Source of the DNA: Chryseobacterium sp. SSA4.19
Lineage (GTDB): Bacteria > Bacteroidota > Bacteroidia > Flavobacteriales > Weeksellaceae
Direction of reading: 5' to 3'
NCBI RefSeq assembly: GCF_022601875.1
Contig: NZ_JAKVIP010000007.1
Location: forward strand, 104,157 to 168,156
Length of the DNA stretch: 64,000 bases
In this document: in pieces, positions 1-8,652 of the stretch
Layout: the number at the start of each line of letters is the position of its first letter
How positions within the stretch are numbered: the stretch's first letter is position 1
The notes under the pieces: model-generated
What the model saw: only the letters and a program-made list of their open reading frames with translations
What the model was told of the DNA's origin: nothing
The model's database searches: none
Position numbers and translations under genes: made by a program

Positions 1-1
1 G

Positions 2-166
2 ATTATAAAATTTGCCAATAAAATAGGCCTTTTTGAAAGTCAGAAACCGTTGCCTACTGATGTCTTAGCCAAAGCCATGATCAATTCTTCTAAAATAAAA
101 AGCAATGGTTATTCCAGCGTAAAACTGGGAAATATTTTTGCCTTTGCAGAGAAAAGCAATGATTAA
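2..166 (+). CDS. C-terminal fragment of a protein, possibly an NAD(P)-binding oxidoreductase
   Basis: An open frame enters from the left edge and ends at TAA 164-166, giving 54 residues that close with KLGNIFAFAEKSND. The pattern 'LPTDVLAKAMINSSK' followed by a short hydrophobic ending resembles the C-terminus of short NAD(P)H-binding epimerase-like oxidoreductases, where this helix is the 'vA.Am' segment. The catalytic and nucleotide-binding parts lie outside the window, so the function is a guess. The bidirectional hairpin at 193-219 ends its transcript. Confidence 0.5.
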   Translation: MIKFANKIGLFESQKPLPTDVLAKAMINSSKIKSNGYSSVKLGNIFAFAEKSND

Positions 167-192
167 AATAAAAATACCTTTAATAAAAATCA

Positions 193-219
193 GGCTCCAC
201 TCATTGATTGAATGGAGCC
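193..219. terminator. Bidirectional rho-independent terminator
   Basis: A perfect 7-bp stem GGCTCCA/TGGAGCC encloses a 13-nt loop. It lies between convergent genes. T-rich DNA follows the stem on the minus strand, and a weaker T-rich run follows on the plus strand. Confidence 0.7.
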
Positions 220-243
220 TTGATAATTTATAGTAATGAAGAC

Positions 244-822
244 TTATTTCAAATATTTTGTAATCGCTTCATCGGTGGGCTTCGTTGTGCTCACAAAAGA
301 ATCGATCAGTTTTCCGTTTTCATCAATTAAGAACTTGGTAAAATTCCAAAGGATGGTTGTGTTTTTAACCCCGTTTAAATCTTTTTCCGTTAAATACTTA
401 AAAATTGGAGCCGTATCGCTTCCTTTTACGGAAACTTTAGCGGCCAAAGGAAATGTTACTCCAAAATTTTTCTGGCAGAAAGCGCCGATTTCTTTATTGG
501 TTCCTGGCTCCTGACCACCGAAATTGTTTGCCGGAAATCCTACCACCACAAGTTTATCTTTATATTCCTGGGAAACTTTTTCCAGATCGGCATATTGTGG
601 GGTAAAACCACATTCGGAAGCCGTATTGACTATAAGAATCTTCTTTCCTTTAAAATCGGCAAAATTAATCTCCTTACCTTCTTCCAGGGCCGGAACTTTA
701 TAATCGTATATTGATTTTCCCATAAGTTCTTTAGTTTTTGATTTAGATACATCACTTTTTTTCTGGGCACAGCTGTTAAGAAATGCGACAAAAGAAAGCA
801 TCACGATAAATAACTTTTTCAT
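244..822 (-). CDS. Glutathione peroxidase family lipoprotein (Cys-type thiol peroxidase)
   Basis: This 192-aa protein reduces H2O2 or lipid hydroperoxides. Residues 1-18 form a lipoprotein signal with lipobox LNSC (Cys18), so it should be anchored in the cell envelope. The GPx fold follows, with the peroxidatic residue as cysteine rather than selenocysteine in NTASECGFTPQY (Cys71). Gln104 lies in FPANNFGGQEPG, and Trp159/Asn160 in LWNFTKFL complete the catalytic tetrad. Cys-type GPx enzymes usually draw electrons from thioredoxin rather than glutathione (family knowledge). It lies 17 bp downstream of the LolA-like gene in the same direction, so cotranscription is likely. Confidence 0.93.
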   Translation of the reverse strand: MKKLFIVMLSFVAFLNSCAQKKSDVSKSKTKELMGKSIYDYKVPALEEGKEINFADFKGKKILIVNTASECGFTPQYADLEKVSQEYKDKLVVVGFPANNFGGQEPGTNKEIGAFCQKNFGVTFPLAAKVSVKGSDTAPIFKYLTEKDLNGVKNTTILWNFTKFLIDENGKLIDSFVSTTKPTDEAITKYLK

Positions 823-839
823 AATGATTTTTATTTAAT

Positions 840-1502
840 TTAAAATTTAAAGGTATTGGTAGGGAATACTTTATTGGTATCGATCCTGTTGATCAGCATC
901 ACATAATCTCCGTCTTTCTTAGTACTGGAAGATTCAATCCTGAAAGGCATCGAAAGGCTCCCTATTTTCCTGTACTCTGAATAATCAAGTGTTTCATCTT
1001 TTTTTATTTCTCTTAAAAGCATGTAGGTTCTGGTATCGAAATAATAGATGTTCTTGTTCACATTTTTGGTCAGTTCCACTTTATGGCAGTAAATGTTGCC
1101 GATCTTTTCTTTTCCCAGATATTTGGCAGCAAAACCTTTGCTTTCCCAGTCAATAAAATCATTATCAAAACTCTCCGGGACATATTCTGCATATTCCTGA
1201 ACTTTATTGTTGGCATAATTCATAGCGTAGCCTTTTGATCCGTCGTACCCTTCAATAGCCGTATCTTTTCCGTTTATGGTAATTACGGTTTTTGTAAGAT
1301 TCGGACGCTGCTGATAAATTTTTATCGGGTATTCATCTTTAACCCCTAAAATTACTTTCCCCTGAAGCAGTACTGAATTTAATAATTTCCAATTTGTTAA
1401 TCCTCCGGACAGTTCTATGTTTTTATCGATGATTTCCTTTGCGGTCTGGGCAAAAAAAGATTGTGAAAGTACCAGGACGAAAACTAAAAGCAACTTCTTC
1501 AT
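840..1502 (-). CDS. LolA-like outer-membrane lipoprotein-sorting family protein
   Basis: This 220-aa protein has an N-terminal signal peptide (MKKLLLVFVLVLSQSFFAQ) and is predicted to be periplasmic. The body is beta-rich, with spaced aromatic strands such as KVILGVKDEYPIKIYQQRP and NIYYFDTRTYMLLREIKK. This is the layout of the LolA/LolB-like 'outer membrane lipoprotein-sorting' proteins common in Flavobacteriia. It is not the canonical lolA, which usually has its own locus. It is followed in the same direction by the glutathione peroxidase. Substrate and partner are unknown. Confidence 0.7.
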   Translation of the reverse strand: MKKLLLVFVLVLSQSFFAQTAKEIIDKNIELSGGLTNWKLLNSVLLQGKVILGVKDEYPIKIYQQRPNLTKTVITINGKDTAIEGYDGSKGYAMNYANNKVQEYAEYVPESFDNDFIDWESKGFAAKYLGKEKIGNIYCHKVELTKNVNKNIYYFDTRTYMLLREIKKDETLDYSEYRKIGSLSMPFRIESSSTKKDGDYVMLINRIDTNKVFPTNTFKF

Positions 1503-1572
1503 TCAATTTATTTATAATTTCAAATATAAGGTTTTATTAATTTACCAATGTATCAGTTTAACAATTTACCAG

Positions 1573-2301
1573 TTAATTAGATAATAAGTTCCTAGCTTTT
1601 TCGAGATCCTCTGGCGTATCAATTCCTACACCGATGAAATTGGTTTCGATCATCTTGATTTTCATTCCGTATTCCAGGTACCGGATACATTCTATCTTTT
1701 CCGAAATTTCCAGCGGTTTCATTTCCAGTTTGGAAAACTGGATCAGCGCATGTTTTCTGAAAGCATAAACGCCAATATGCTTAAAATACCCAGCATTATA
1801 GGAAATTTCACGGTGAAAAGGAATGACTGAACGGCTGAAATACAGTGCAAAACCGTTGTTATCAGTAATTACTTTTACGTTATTCGGGTTTTCAATTTCT
1901 TCTTTTTCTGTCAGTTTTATTTTTAAAGAGGCCAGAGAAATTTCCTGATTTTCGTCTTTATAAAATACCTGGATCAGCTGTTTGAGCGGCTCTAATTTAA
2001 GAAACGGTTCATCTCCTTGTACATTGATGACGATATCACAGTCAATATTCTGTACGGCTTCTGCAATCCTGTCACTTCCGGTTTCGTGTTGGCCGGTCAT
2101 CACCGCTTTTCCTCCATGCTTTACGATTTCATCAAAAATGATCTCGGAATCCGTGGCCACGAATACTTCATCAAACAAGCCGGTTTCCATGACATTCTGA
2201 TAGGTTGTGGTAATAACGGTTTTCTCTCCCAGCATCTGCATCAGCTTTGCAGGGAAACGGCTTGCTTCGTAACGTGCAGGAATGACGGCTATTATTTTCA
2301 T
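1573..2301 (-). CDS. kdsB: 3-deoxy-manno-octulosonate cytidylyltransferase (CMP-Kdo synthetase)
   Basis: This cytoplasmic enzyme activates Kdo with CTP to CMP-Kdo for lipid A-core assembly. The 242-aa length is normal for KdsB. The N-terminal nucleotide-binding motif [13 protein letters not shown] (7-19), the GSDRIAEAV segment (75-83) and VQGDEP (94-99, with metal-binding Asp97) are all present, as is the C-terminal [13 protein letters not shown]. It lies 33 bp downstream of a small membrane-protein gene and is probably cotranscribed with it. The ATG at 2301 is the only start giving the intact beta-strand [10 protein letters not shown]. Confidence 0.97.
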   Translation of the reverse strand: MKIIAVIPARYEASRFPAKLMQMLGEKTVITTTYQNVMETGLFDEVFVATDSEIIFDEIVKHGGKAVMTGQHETGSDRIAEAVQNIDCDIVINVQGDEPFLKLEPLKQLIQVFYKDENQEISLASLKIKLTEKEEIENPNNVKVITDNNGFALYFSRSVIPFHREISYNAGYFKHIGVYAFRKHALIQFSKLEMKPLEISEKIECIRYLEYGMKIKMIETNFIGVGIDTPEDLEKARNLLSN

Positions 2302-2334
2302 TTTAGTTTAGTTTTAATTTAATGATGATTCTAT

Positions 2335-2925
2335 TTAACGTAAATAATGAACCAAAAAGATTATTCCATAGATCCAGGAAATATATAAAAATGAATATAC
2401 AAACCCAAAAGAAAAACTTTTTAATGCATTTCTTCTGCAATATTTAGAATTCTTAAATACCAAACGTAAAGCTCGGAAAAAAATCCAATATAACATGGCT
2501 GTAAAAAATAAAACTGTTGCCCAAAAGAAAATTCCCAGAAAATATAAAAGGAAAACAAAAACTATTGAAATCAGTATCCATAGAATAACTGAAAAAATAA
2601 TACCTCCGATCCCGTCTCCCAATGCCGGACCATCAAAATCAAAACTTCCTATTTCAGGAGTTTTATCTGATAATTTTTTAATTCTTTCTTTTGTTAAAAT
2701 ATGCCCGGTATTATCTTTTAATTTTAAGCCATAAAACAGTCCTAAACTTATAAATAGGAAAAATGCAGCAGCCAGAATTGATGTTGACACAATAGAATTC
2801 TGAAATAAAGACCTATGAGAATGAATACCGGAAATCCAAACACTTAAAATAACTAAAACAATGATAATTAATGCTGAATAATTCAAAATTTTAGTTTCAA
2901 GAAAATATTTTTTAGGTATTTTCAT
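2335..2925 (-). CDS. Hypothetical multi-pass membrane protein
   Basis: This 196-aa protein is not recognised as a named family. Four to five hydrophobic segments are visible: about 15-33, 45-66, 108-145 (one long or two adjacent spans) and 172-193. A soluble loop around 70-105 carries 'DFDGPALGDGIGG'. The C-terminal part is rich in aromatic residues (YCRRNALKSFSFGFVYSFLYISWIYG). It sits between a hairpin that closes the aminotransferase gene and kdsB, in the same direction. No catalytic motif is seen. Confidence 0.6.
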   Translation of the reverse strand: MKIPKKYFLETKILNYSALIIIVLVILSVWISGIHSHRSLFQNSIVSTSILAAAFFLFISLGLFYGLKLKDNTGHILTKERIKKLSDKTPEIGSFDFDGPALGDGIGGIIFSVILWILISIVFVFLLYFLGIFFWATVLFFTAMLYWIFFRALRLVFKNSKYCRRNALKSFSFGFVYSFLYISWIYGIIFLVHYLR

Positions 2926-2944
2926 TTTGCATGGTAAATTTAAA

Positions 2945-2988
2945 AATCTAACAGTGTGACAATTAATAAACTGTTACACTGTTAGATT
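2945..2988. terminator. Long intergenic hairpin, probable terminator of the aminotransferase gene
   Basis: The 13-bp arms AATCTAACAGTGT (2945-2957) and ACACTGTTAGATT (2976-2988) are perfectly complementary. The stem can extend to about 17 bp with one wobble pair. On the minus strand the hairpin is followed by TTTTTAAATTT, which fits rho-independent termination after the gene ending at 3006. Confidence 0.65.
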
Positions 2989-3005
2989 GGTATATTATAT
3001 AATCA

Positions 3006-4259
3006 TTATTTTAAAGCATTCAAGGCAGCTTCCAGTTTCGGCATCATTGCAGAAATTTCCTCAGTGGCCAAACCTCCTACAGAAGCACGGAACCAAGGTT
3101 CGTTTTTAGCTTCTCCGAATGCAGAGAAAGGAACCAGTGCTACTCCGGCTTCATTAATAAGATAAAATACAAGGTCTGAAGAATTTTCAATTACAGAGCC
3201 ATCCGGTTTGGTTTTCCCGATATATTCCAACTTGATTGTAAGATACATTGCACCCATGGGTTCAATGCTGTCAACGGAAAGACCTCTTTCTTTCAGATCC
3301 TGAATTCCATTATGAAGCACCTTTAAGCTCGTCTCCAGTTTCCCTTTGAAATCTTCTACGAAAGCATTCACATCATCCGGGTTTTCAAAATATTTTGCAG
3401 TAGCTTCCTGTTCCGGTTTTGGAGCCCATGCTCCCACGTGTGTAAGAAGGGCTTTCATCTTATCCATGATATGAGCCGGACCGAATCCCCATCCTACCCG
3501 AACACCTGTTGCAGCCAGACATTTTGAAATACCGTCAATATAAACGGTGTACTCTTTCATTTCAGGGAAAAGAGAAACCGGATCAACGTGCTCTGCCCCG
3601 AAAGTCAGATTGGAATAGATCTGGTCATACATTAAATATAATGGTTTTTCATCCTCTCCTCTCTGTTTGTTTTCGGCGATAACCAGTTCACAGATTTCTG
3701 ACAGCTGTTCTCTGGTAAACATCGTCCCTGTAGGGTTTAACGGTGAACAAAGTGCCAATAAAACAGCTCCGGATAAATGGGGCTTCAAATCATCTGCGGT
3801 AGGAAGGAAATTATTTTCATGGGTTGTCTTCACTTCTACCGCATCAGCAGATGTAAGGTATGCATAATGATTATTATTCCAAGAAGGGATAGGATAAATT
3901 ACTTTATCACCTTCATCCACGATGGTTTTATATACTGCATAGATCAAAGGTCTTGAACCTGCTGTAATTAAAATGTCATTAGGTGAATATTCCAGGTTCC
4001 ATCTTGTTTTCAGGTCTTTTGAAACTTCTTTTCTTAAAGATAAAAGTCCGTTAGCCGGCGGATAATTTGTCAGATTATTCTGATAAGCTTTCTGAATTTC
4101 TTCCTTTAACTTTGCAGGAATAGGATAAATATTAGAATTCAGGTCACCAATGGTAAGGTTTGCTATTTCCGCTCCTTTTGCCTTTAAATCATTTACTTCG
4201 TTACCAATTTTTACAATTTCAGAACCGATCAGGTTCGCCGCTAATTTTGAAACTTTCAC
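3006..4259 (-). CDS. PLP-dependent class I/II aminotransferase (aspartate aminotransferase-like)
   Basis: This 417-aa cytosolic fold-type I transaminase has the conserved NPTG (175-178), a Tyr-Asp pair at 211-212 binding the pyridine ring, the PLP lysine in DGISKCLAATG (Lys246), and an Arg-rich RVGWGFG segment just after it. The start is GTG (4257-4259). No in-frame ATG lies upstream, and MKVSKLAANLIGSEIVKI matches the usual start of this subfamily. The substrate is not determinable from sequence; amino acid-2-oxoglutarate exchange is the family default. The gene ends at the long hairpin 2945-2988. Confidence 0.88.
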   Translation of the reverse strand: MKVSKLAANLIGSEIVKIGNEVNDLKAKGAEIANLTIGDLNSNIYPIPAKLKEEIQKAYQNNLTNYPPANGLLSLRKEVSKDLKTRWNLEYSPNDILITAGSRPLIYAVYKTIVDEGDKVIYPIPSWNNNHYAYLTSADAVEVKTTHENNFLPTADDLKPHLSGAVLLALCSPLNPTGTMFTREQLSEICELVIAENKQRGEDEKPLYLMYDQIYSNLTFGAEHVDPVSLFPEMKEYTVYIDGISKCLAATGVRVGWGFGPAHIMDKMKALLTHVGAWAPKPEQEATAKYFENPDDVNAFVEDFKGKLETSLKVLHNGIQDLKERGLSVDSIEPMGAMYLTIKLEYIGKTKPDGSVIENSSDLVFYLINEAGVALVPFSAFGEAKNEPWFRASVGGLATEEISAMMPKLEAALNALK

Positions 4260-4304
4260 TTTACTTTTATTTATTGTTACTTTATTATTGTTATAAGTTA
4301 ATAA

Positions 4305-4660
4305 TTATGAATTATGAGTCCTATTCTTTGTAGTAATAATTATACTTCTAATTATTTTTAAAACTTCCTTTGCCTGATTTAAAGGCTTTCAAACTCCTGC
4401 TGTGATATATAATCTGTTGCATACGAAAGTTCAAGCCAATAAATTGTTTCATCACATTCTCCCTGAGAGATAGATAGTTTATGAACAAAATCCAATCTGC
4501 TTTGAGCATTTAATGCTTCCCTGATATTAGCACCGACAGAAGTTCAGGATCTTAATAAGTGCTAGAAAGGATATTTTTTTTCGGCACTGAACTTTGTATA
4601 AAATTTTACAATATGTACCGCAAACTCAAAACTCTTCTTTCCAACAATGCTATCACTCAT
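4305..4660 (-). pseudogene. Decayed four-helix-bundle (S23/IVS-type) protein gene
   Basis: Reading the minus strand from ATG 4658-4660 gives MSDSIVGKKSFEFAVHIVKF, then a TAG at 4562-4564. In the same frame follow HLLRS, a TGA where glycine is expected, and TSVGANIREALNAQSRLDFV. The tail then needs a frame change near 4380 to continue as NQAKEVLKIIRSIIITTKN. The 'RSGTSVGANIREA' signature and helix spacing are those of the roughly 115-120 aa four-helix-bundle proteins (TIGR02436 type), found free-standing or in 23S rRNA intervening sequences. Two stops plus a frameshift make it a pseudogene. It fills the gap between the aminotransferase and the phosphomutase. Confidence 0.85.
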
Positions 4661-4691
4661 AACATAAGACTTTCAACTCATAATTTACTTA

Positions 4692-6407
4692 TTATATCAA
4701 TTGCAGGTCTTTTCTAACCTCCAGAATTTTCTCCTCTAAAGACTGCAATTTGTTTTTAAAATCTGCTTCGGAAGCAAGAGAATCTTTTACCGAGATATAG
4801 AATTTGATTTTCGGTTCCGTTCCGGAAGGCCTAACGCATACTTTCGTGCCGTCCTGTGTGTAATAGATCAGGACATTCGATTTTGGGATGTCATTCATCA
4901 CCAGTTTTTCATTTCTGGAAACAATGAAATTAGTCTGTTCCTTAAAATCTTTTACTTCTTCCACCTCTGAACCGGCCAATTGTTTCGGAGGATTTTCCCT
5001 GAAATTTTTCATCATATTCAGGATTTCTTCTGCACCGTCTTTTCCTTTTCTTACCAGATTTACCAAACCTTCATAATGCATTCCTGTTTCCTGGTAAATT
5101 TCAATCAGATATTGATACATTGTTCTTCCGTTGGCTTTGCACCAGGCCGCAATTTCACAGGCTAAAACGATACTTCCGCATGAATCTTTATCACGGACGA
5201 AGTCTCCGGTCATAAATCCGAAACTTTCTTCTCCGCCACACACAAATTTTTCCTTTCCTTCCGCTTCACGGATCATTTTGCCGATCCATTTGAACCCTGT
5301 AAGTCCCGCTTTACACTGGACACCGAATTTTTGGGCAATATCAAAGAAAATATCTGAGGTTACAATGGTAGAACCGATAAATTCTTTTCCGGTAATCTTA
5401 TCTTGTTTTCTCCATTCGTTTAAGATGTAATAAGTCAGGATCGTGTTACATTGGTTTCCGTTTAGCAGCTGCATTTCTCCGTCCAGGTTCCTAACGGCAA
5501 TTCCCAGCCTGTCACCGTCCGGATCTGTTCCGATCACAATGTCTGCATTGGTTATTTTTGCAAGATCCATTGCCATTTCCAGTGCCGCCGGTTCTTCAGG
5601 ATTTGGAGAATCAACAGTCGGGAAATTCCCGCTTGGGATCATCTGTTCCGTCACCAGGTCAATCTTTTTAAAGCCCGCTTTTTTTAAAGCCTGCGGAACA
5701 GTGGTGTAAGTTGTTCCGTGGATGGATGTAAAAACGATATTTAAATTTTCTTTTCCAACATTCTGATAGGTTGAATTTTCAATACAGGCATCAATATACA
5801 CTTCATCCTGCTCCTCTCCGATCCATTCGATCAGGCTGTCATTTCCCGTAAATTTAATTTCCTCAAATTTTACCGAAAGCACTTCATTGATGATAGCTTC
5901 GTCATGCGGCGGAACAATCTGAGCTCCGTCATTCCAGTATACTTTATATCCGTTGTATTCAGGCGGATTGTGAGAGGCTGTTAATACGATTCCCCCATGG
6001 CATTTTTTATCACGGACCGTAAAAGATAATTCCGGAGTCGGCCTGTGATCTTTAAAAAGCAGTACTTTAATGCCGTTCGCCGTGAAAACATCCGCTACCA
6101 GTTTTCCGAACTCTTTTGAATTGTTTCTTACGTCATAAGCAATCGCTACTTTTATTTCTTCATTGGGAAACTGCTTTAACATATAATTTGCAAGTCCCTG
6201 TGTAGCCTGTCCTAACGTATATTTATTTAAACGATTGGTTCCTACGCCCATAATACCTCTCATTCCGCCGGTTCCGAATTCCAGTGCTCGGTAGAAAGAG
6301 TCTTCCAGGTCTGGAGAATTGCCCTCTATTAAGAGCTGAACCGCATTTCTTGTTTCTTCATCAAATGATTCGTGTAACCAAAGTCTTGCTTTTTCTAATG
6401 TTGTCAT
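4692..6407 (-). CDS. Phospho-sugar mutase (phosphoglucomutase/phosphomannomutase family)
   Basis: This 571-aa alpha-D-phosphohexomutase interconverts hexose 1- and 6-phosphates in the cytosol. The active-site phosphoserine is in TASHNPPEYNGYKVYW (Ser145). The metal loop is DPDGDR (295-300), sugar recognition is GGEESFGF, and the C-terminal phosphate-binding loop is RPSGTEPKIKFYI. The length and the YKVYWNDGAQI segment fit the larger PGM2-like branch rather than the 450-aa ManB/GlmM type. Substrate preference for glucose or mannose cannot be settled by reading. Confidence 0.93.
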   Translation of the reverse strand: MTTLEKARLWLHESFDEETRNAVQLLIEGNSPDLEDSFYRALEFGTGGMRGIMGVGTNRLNKYTLGQATQGLANYMLKQFPNEEIKVAIAYDVRNNSKEFGKLVADVFTANGIKVLLFKDHRPTPELSFTVRDKKCHGGIVLTASHNPPEYNGYKVYWNDGAQIVPPHDEAIINEVLSVKFEEIKFTGNDSLIEWIGEEQDEVYIDACIENSTYQNVGKENLNIVFTSIHGTTYTTVPQALKKAGFKKIDLVTEQMIPSGNFPTVDSPNPEEPAALEMAMDLAKITNADIVIGTDPDGDRLGIAVRNLDGEMQLLNGNQCNTILTYYILNEWRKQDKITGKEFIGSTIVTSDIFFDIAQKFGVQCKAGLTGFKWIGKMIREAEGKEKFVCGGEESFGFMTGDFVRDKDSCGSIVLACEIAAWCKANGRTMYQYLIEIYQETGMHYEGLVNLVRKGKDGAEEILNMMKNFRENPPKQLAGSEVEEVKDFKEQTNFIVSRNEKLVMNDIPKSNVLIYYTQDGTKVCVRPSGTEPKIKFYISVKDSLASEADFKNKLQSLEEKILEVRKDLQLI

Positions 6408-6579
6408 AAGTATATTTTGTTCTTTGGACCGGAGATTGGTAAGTGAGTAGAAGAAAGAAATCTTTCAGCTTTTAACTTCTCAGCTTCCGGCTCTGATTAT
6501 TTTTTATCTGTTTGAATGGAATCATCCAATAATTAACATGGTTATATTCATTAAATTTATTTGGGATCTGAATTCTAAT

Positions 6580-7290
6580 TTACTCTAATTTCTTATTTTC
6601 AACACGGGCATCTTTATCGATTTTAAAAGCCCGGATCGGATCATTATAATAAATAAATTTTGCCGTATTCTGAACATGGCCTTTCAATGAATCTTGTACA
6701 TTAACTTCAGCATAGTTTCCGTTTTTAGAATCAATATTCAGGTTTTCTATTTTCCAGTACGGAGCAATCAGACTTGCTGTGTCTGCAATCTTTATCACCG
6801 CATTTTTTGTCTGTCCCAGGAAATTGGCCCTGCTCCGGTTAAGCATCTCAACTTCTGCCTTCCTCGTGTTGACCGATCCCATAAATGTAGCATAATTTTT
6901 TAAATTAAGCTTAAAATTATCGGTTTTAATCTCACTTGAAATGTTCATTTCTACAGAATCGGAAATGGTTACTTTTTCAAGATTATATTTGGAATAAATG
7001 GTGATGTTATAAAAATCAACGCCTTTTGTCCCCCGTTTTTCTTTAATAGACAGGGTTTTGTCATCCACATCAACATTCAGGTTATCCGCAACATTCGGAT
7101 AGGTTTCAATCTCTACAAAATTCTTGTTTCCTCTTGCATAAAATACCCGGAATTTCCCTTCCAGGTCAAGATTGACAAATTCTTCGACGTCTACATCCTT
7201 TCTTTCAATAGTTCCTTTGGGTGAAACTTTCCCGCAGGAAAATAAAACAAGGGATACGAACACCAATACATAATAATTTCTTTTAGCCAT
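6580..7290 (-). CDS. Head-GIN-domain lipoprotein (DUF2807)
   Basis: The longer frame from 7416 is not used. ATG 7288-7290 gives MAKRNYYVLVFVSLVLFSCG, a clean lipoprotein signal with lipobox LFSC, and overlaps the upstream gene by 8 bp as in translational coupling. The mature 236-aa protein is a repetitive beta-solenoid (FVEIETYPNVADNLNVDVDD, then NFKLNLKNYATFMGSVNTRK, then AVIKIADTASLIAPYWKIEN), typical of the putative auto-transporter adhesin head-GIN domain. It should sit in the envelope. The family's function is unknown. Confidence 0.78.
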   Translation of the reverse strand: MAKRNYYVLVFVSLVLFSCGKVSPKGTIERKDVDVEEFVNLDLEGKFRVFYARGNKNFVEIETYPNVADNLNVDVDDKTLSIKEKRGTKGVDFYNITIYSKYNLEKVTISDSVEMNISSEIKTDNFKLNLKNYATFMGSVNTRKAEVEMLNRSRANFLGQTKNAVIKIADTASLIAPYWKIENLNIDSKNGNYAEVNVQDSLKGHVQNTAKFIYYNDPIRAFKIDKDARVENKKLE

Positions 7291-7681
7291 TTTCAAATGA
7301 AGTAGAATAAATAATAAAAAATACAAAAACTGCAGTGATCGCCAACCCGACAAATAATGGTATCCATATTGATTTTTTAGAATACTGATCTTCATCAGGA
7401 AAGTATTTCGGAACAAAAAAATAAGAAAGCAGGCAGCCTCCCAATAATCCGCTTATATACGAATAGGTGCTTTTAGGATTTTCCTGAAGCCCACCGATAA
7501 TGATGGTGATGATGGTCAATACTACAGAAAAACCTAATACAATATAAGCTTCCGTTTTCTTCTTCGCAGAAACTAAATTCTGATATAATAAAATACCGCC
7601 GAAAAGTGTTGAGAAAAAAATTGAAAAGCCTAAAATAGCATGCTTGGAGTATATCTTAGGCAATTTTTTATCATTCATCAT
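7283..7681 (-). CDS. Hypothetical four-span membrane protein
   Basis: This 132-aa protein has four hydrophobic segments at about 14-33, 43-62, 76-90 and 106-126. No catalytic motif is seen. It is the middle gene of a tight minus-strand operon: 3 bp after the GT2 gene, and its stop overlaps the start of the head-GIN lipoprotein by 8 bp. A role tied to those envelope genes is inferred from position only. Confidence 0.65.
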   Translation of the reverse strand: MMNDKKLPKIYSKHAILGFSIFFSTLFGGILLYQNLVSAKKKTEAYIVLGFSVVLTIITIIIGGLQENPKSTYSYISGLLGGCLLSYFFVPKYFPDEDQYSKKSIWIPLFVGLAITAVFVFFIIYSTSFENG

Positions 7682-7684
7682 TAT

Positions 7685-8635
7685 TTAAATCACTTCGTCA
7701 ATATTATAATTTTTGTGTTCACGGTTCGTTCTGATGATCATTTCGCCCAAGAATCCGGCTATGAACAGCAATGTTCCCATCAGCATCATGGTTAACGCAA
7801 TGAAGAACCAAGGATTATTGGTAATCAGATGTCCGTAAATTCCTCTGGCTACATCAATAAGTTTAGAAAGTCCTAGCCATAGCGCAGACAGGAAACCGAC
7901 TATAAACATCAAAGTTCCCACTGCTCCGAAGAAATGCATCGGTCTTCCTCCGAAACGGCTTACAAACCAAAGAGTGACCAAATCAAGAAATCCTCTTATG
8001 AATCTTTCGGTTCCGAATTTTGAAGTTCCGTAAGGTCTTGCCTGATGTTGTACTTCTTTTTCCGTAATCCTTCTAAAGCCTGCATTGGCAGCCAGAACCG
8101 GAATATACCGGTGCATATCTCCGTACACATCAATGGTTTTTACCACCTGTTTTTTATAGGCTTTCAAACCACAATTGAAATCGTGAAGCTCAACGCCTGA
8201 AACTTTTCGTGCAGCGGCATTGAATAATTTAGAGGGAACATTTTTCGTCATGACATTATCAAAACGCTTCTTTTTCCATCCGGAAACGATGTCATAATTG
8301 TCTTCAACCACCATTCTGTAGAGTTCAGGAATTTCTTCCGGAAAATCCTGCAGATCTGCATCCATGGTAATAATAACGTCTCCGTTAGTTCTTTCGAAAG
8401 CGGCATGCAATGCCTGGGATTTTCCGTAATTTTTGGAGAATTTAATGGCGTGGATCTGCGGATGCTGTACTTTCATGTTTTCAATAATGCTCCATGAAAG
8501 ATCGGTGCTTCCGTCATCTACAAACCATATTTCGTATGATAAACTGTTGGCCTGGCAAACAGTATCAATTCTTAAGAAAAGCTCTTCCAAAGACGCTTCT
8601 TCGTTTAATAACGGAATAACTATGGATAAATTCAT
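7685..8635 (-). CDS. Family 2 glycosyltransferase, polyprenyl-phosphate type with C-terminal membrane anchor
   Basis: In this 316-aa protein the N-terminal GT-A domain begins NLSIVIPLLNEEASLEELF and carries WFVDDGSTD (nucleotide binding) and MDADLQDFPEEI (DXD-like metal motif). The C-terminal third has two transmembrane helices (about 230-258 and 275-298). This is the layout of DPM1/ArnC/GtrB-like enzymes, which load a sugar onto undecaprenyl phosphate at the inner membrane. The neighbouring DUF4199 and membrane genes on the same strand recur with it in Flavobacteriia. The sugar is unknown. Confidence 0.87.
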   Translation of the reverse strand: MNLSIVIPLLNEEASLEELFLRIDTVCQANSLSYEIWFVDDGSTDLSWSIIENMKVQHPQIHAIKFSKNYGKSQALHAAFERTNGDVIITMDADLQDFPEEIPELYRMVVEDNYDIVSGWKKKRFDNVMTKNVPSKLFNAAARKVSGVELHDFNCGLKAYKKQVVKTIDVYGDMHRYIPVLAANAGFRRITEKEVQHQARPYGTSKFGTERFIRGFLDLVTLWFVSRFGGRPMHFFGAVGTLMFIVGFLSALWLGLSKLIDVARGIYGHLITNNPWFFIALTMMLMGTLLFIAGFLGEMIIRTNREHKNYNIDEVI

Positions 8636-8652
8636 TTAAATGTCAGTAAAAA

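Noticed and set aside
236..514. Antisense open frame to the glutathione peroxidase gene, and similar long opposite-strand frames (for example 12872-13306, 13583-13987, 15131-15358)
   Set aside because: They mirror well-recognised coding genes and lack any family signature.
7291..7416. Longer start for the head-GIN lipoprotein
   Set aside because: The extension has no signal and lies inside the upstream gene; the ATG at 7290 gives a clear lipobox.
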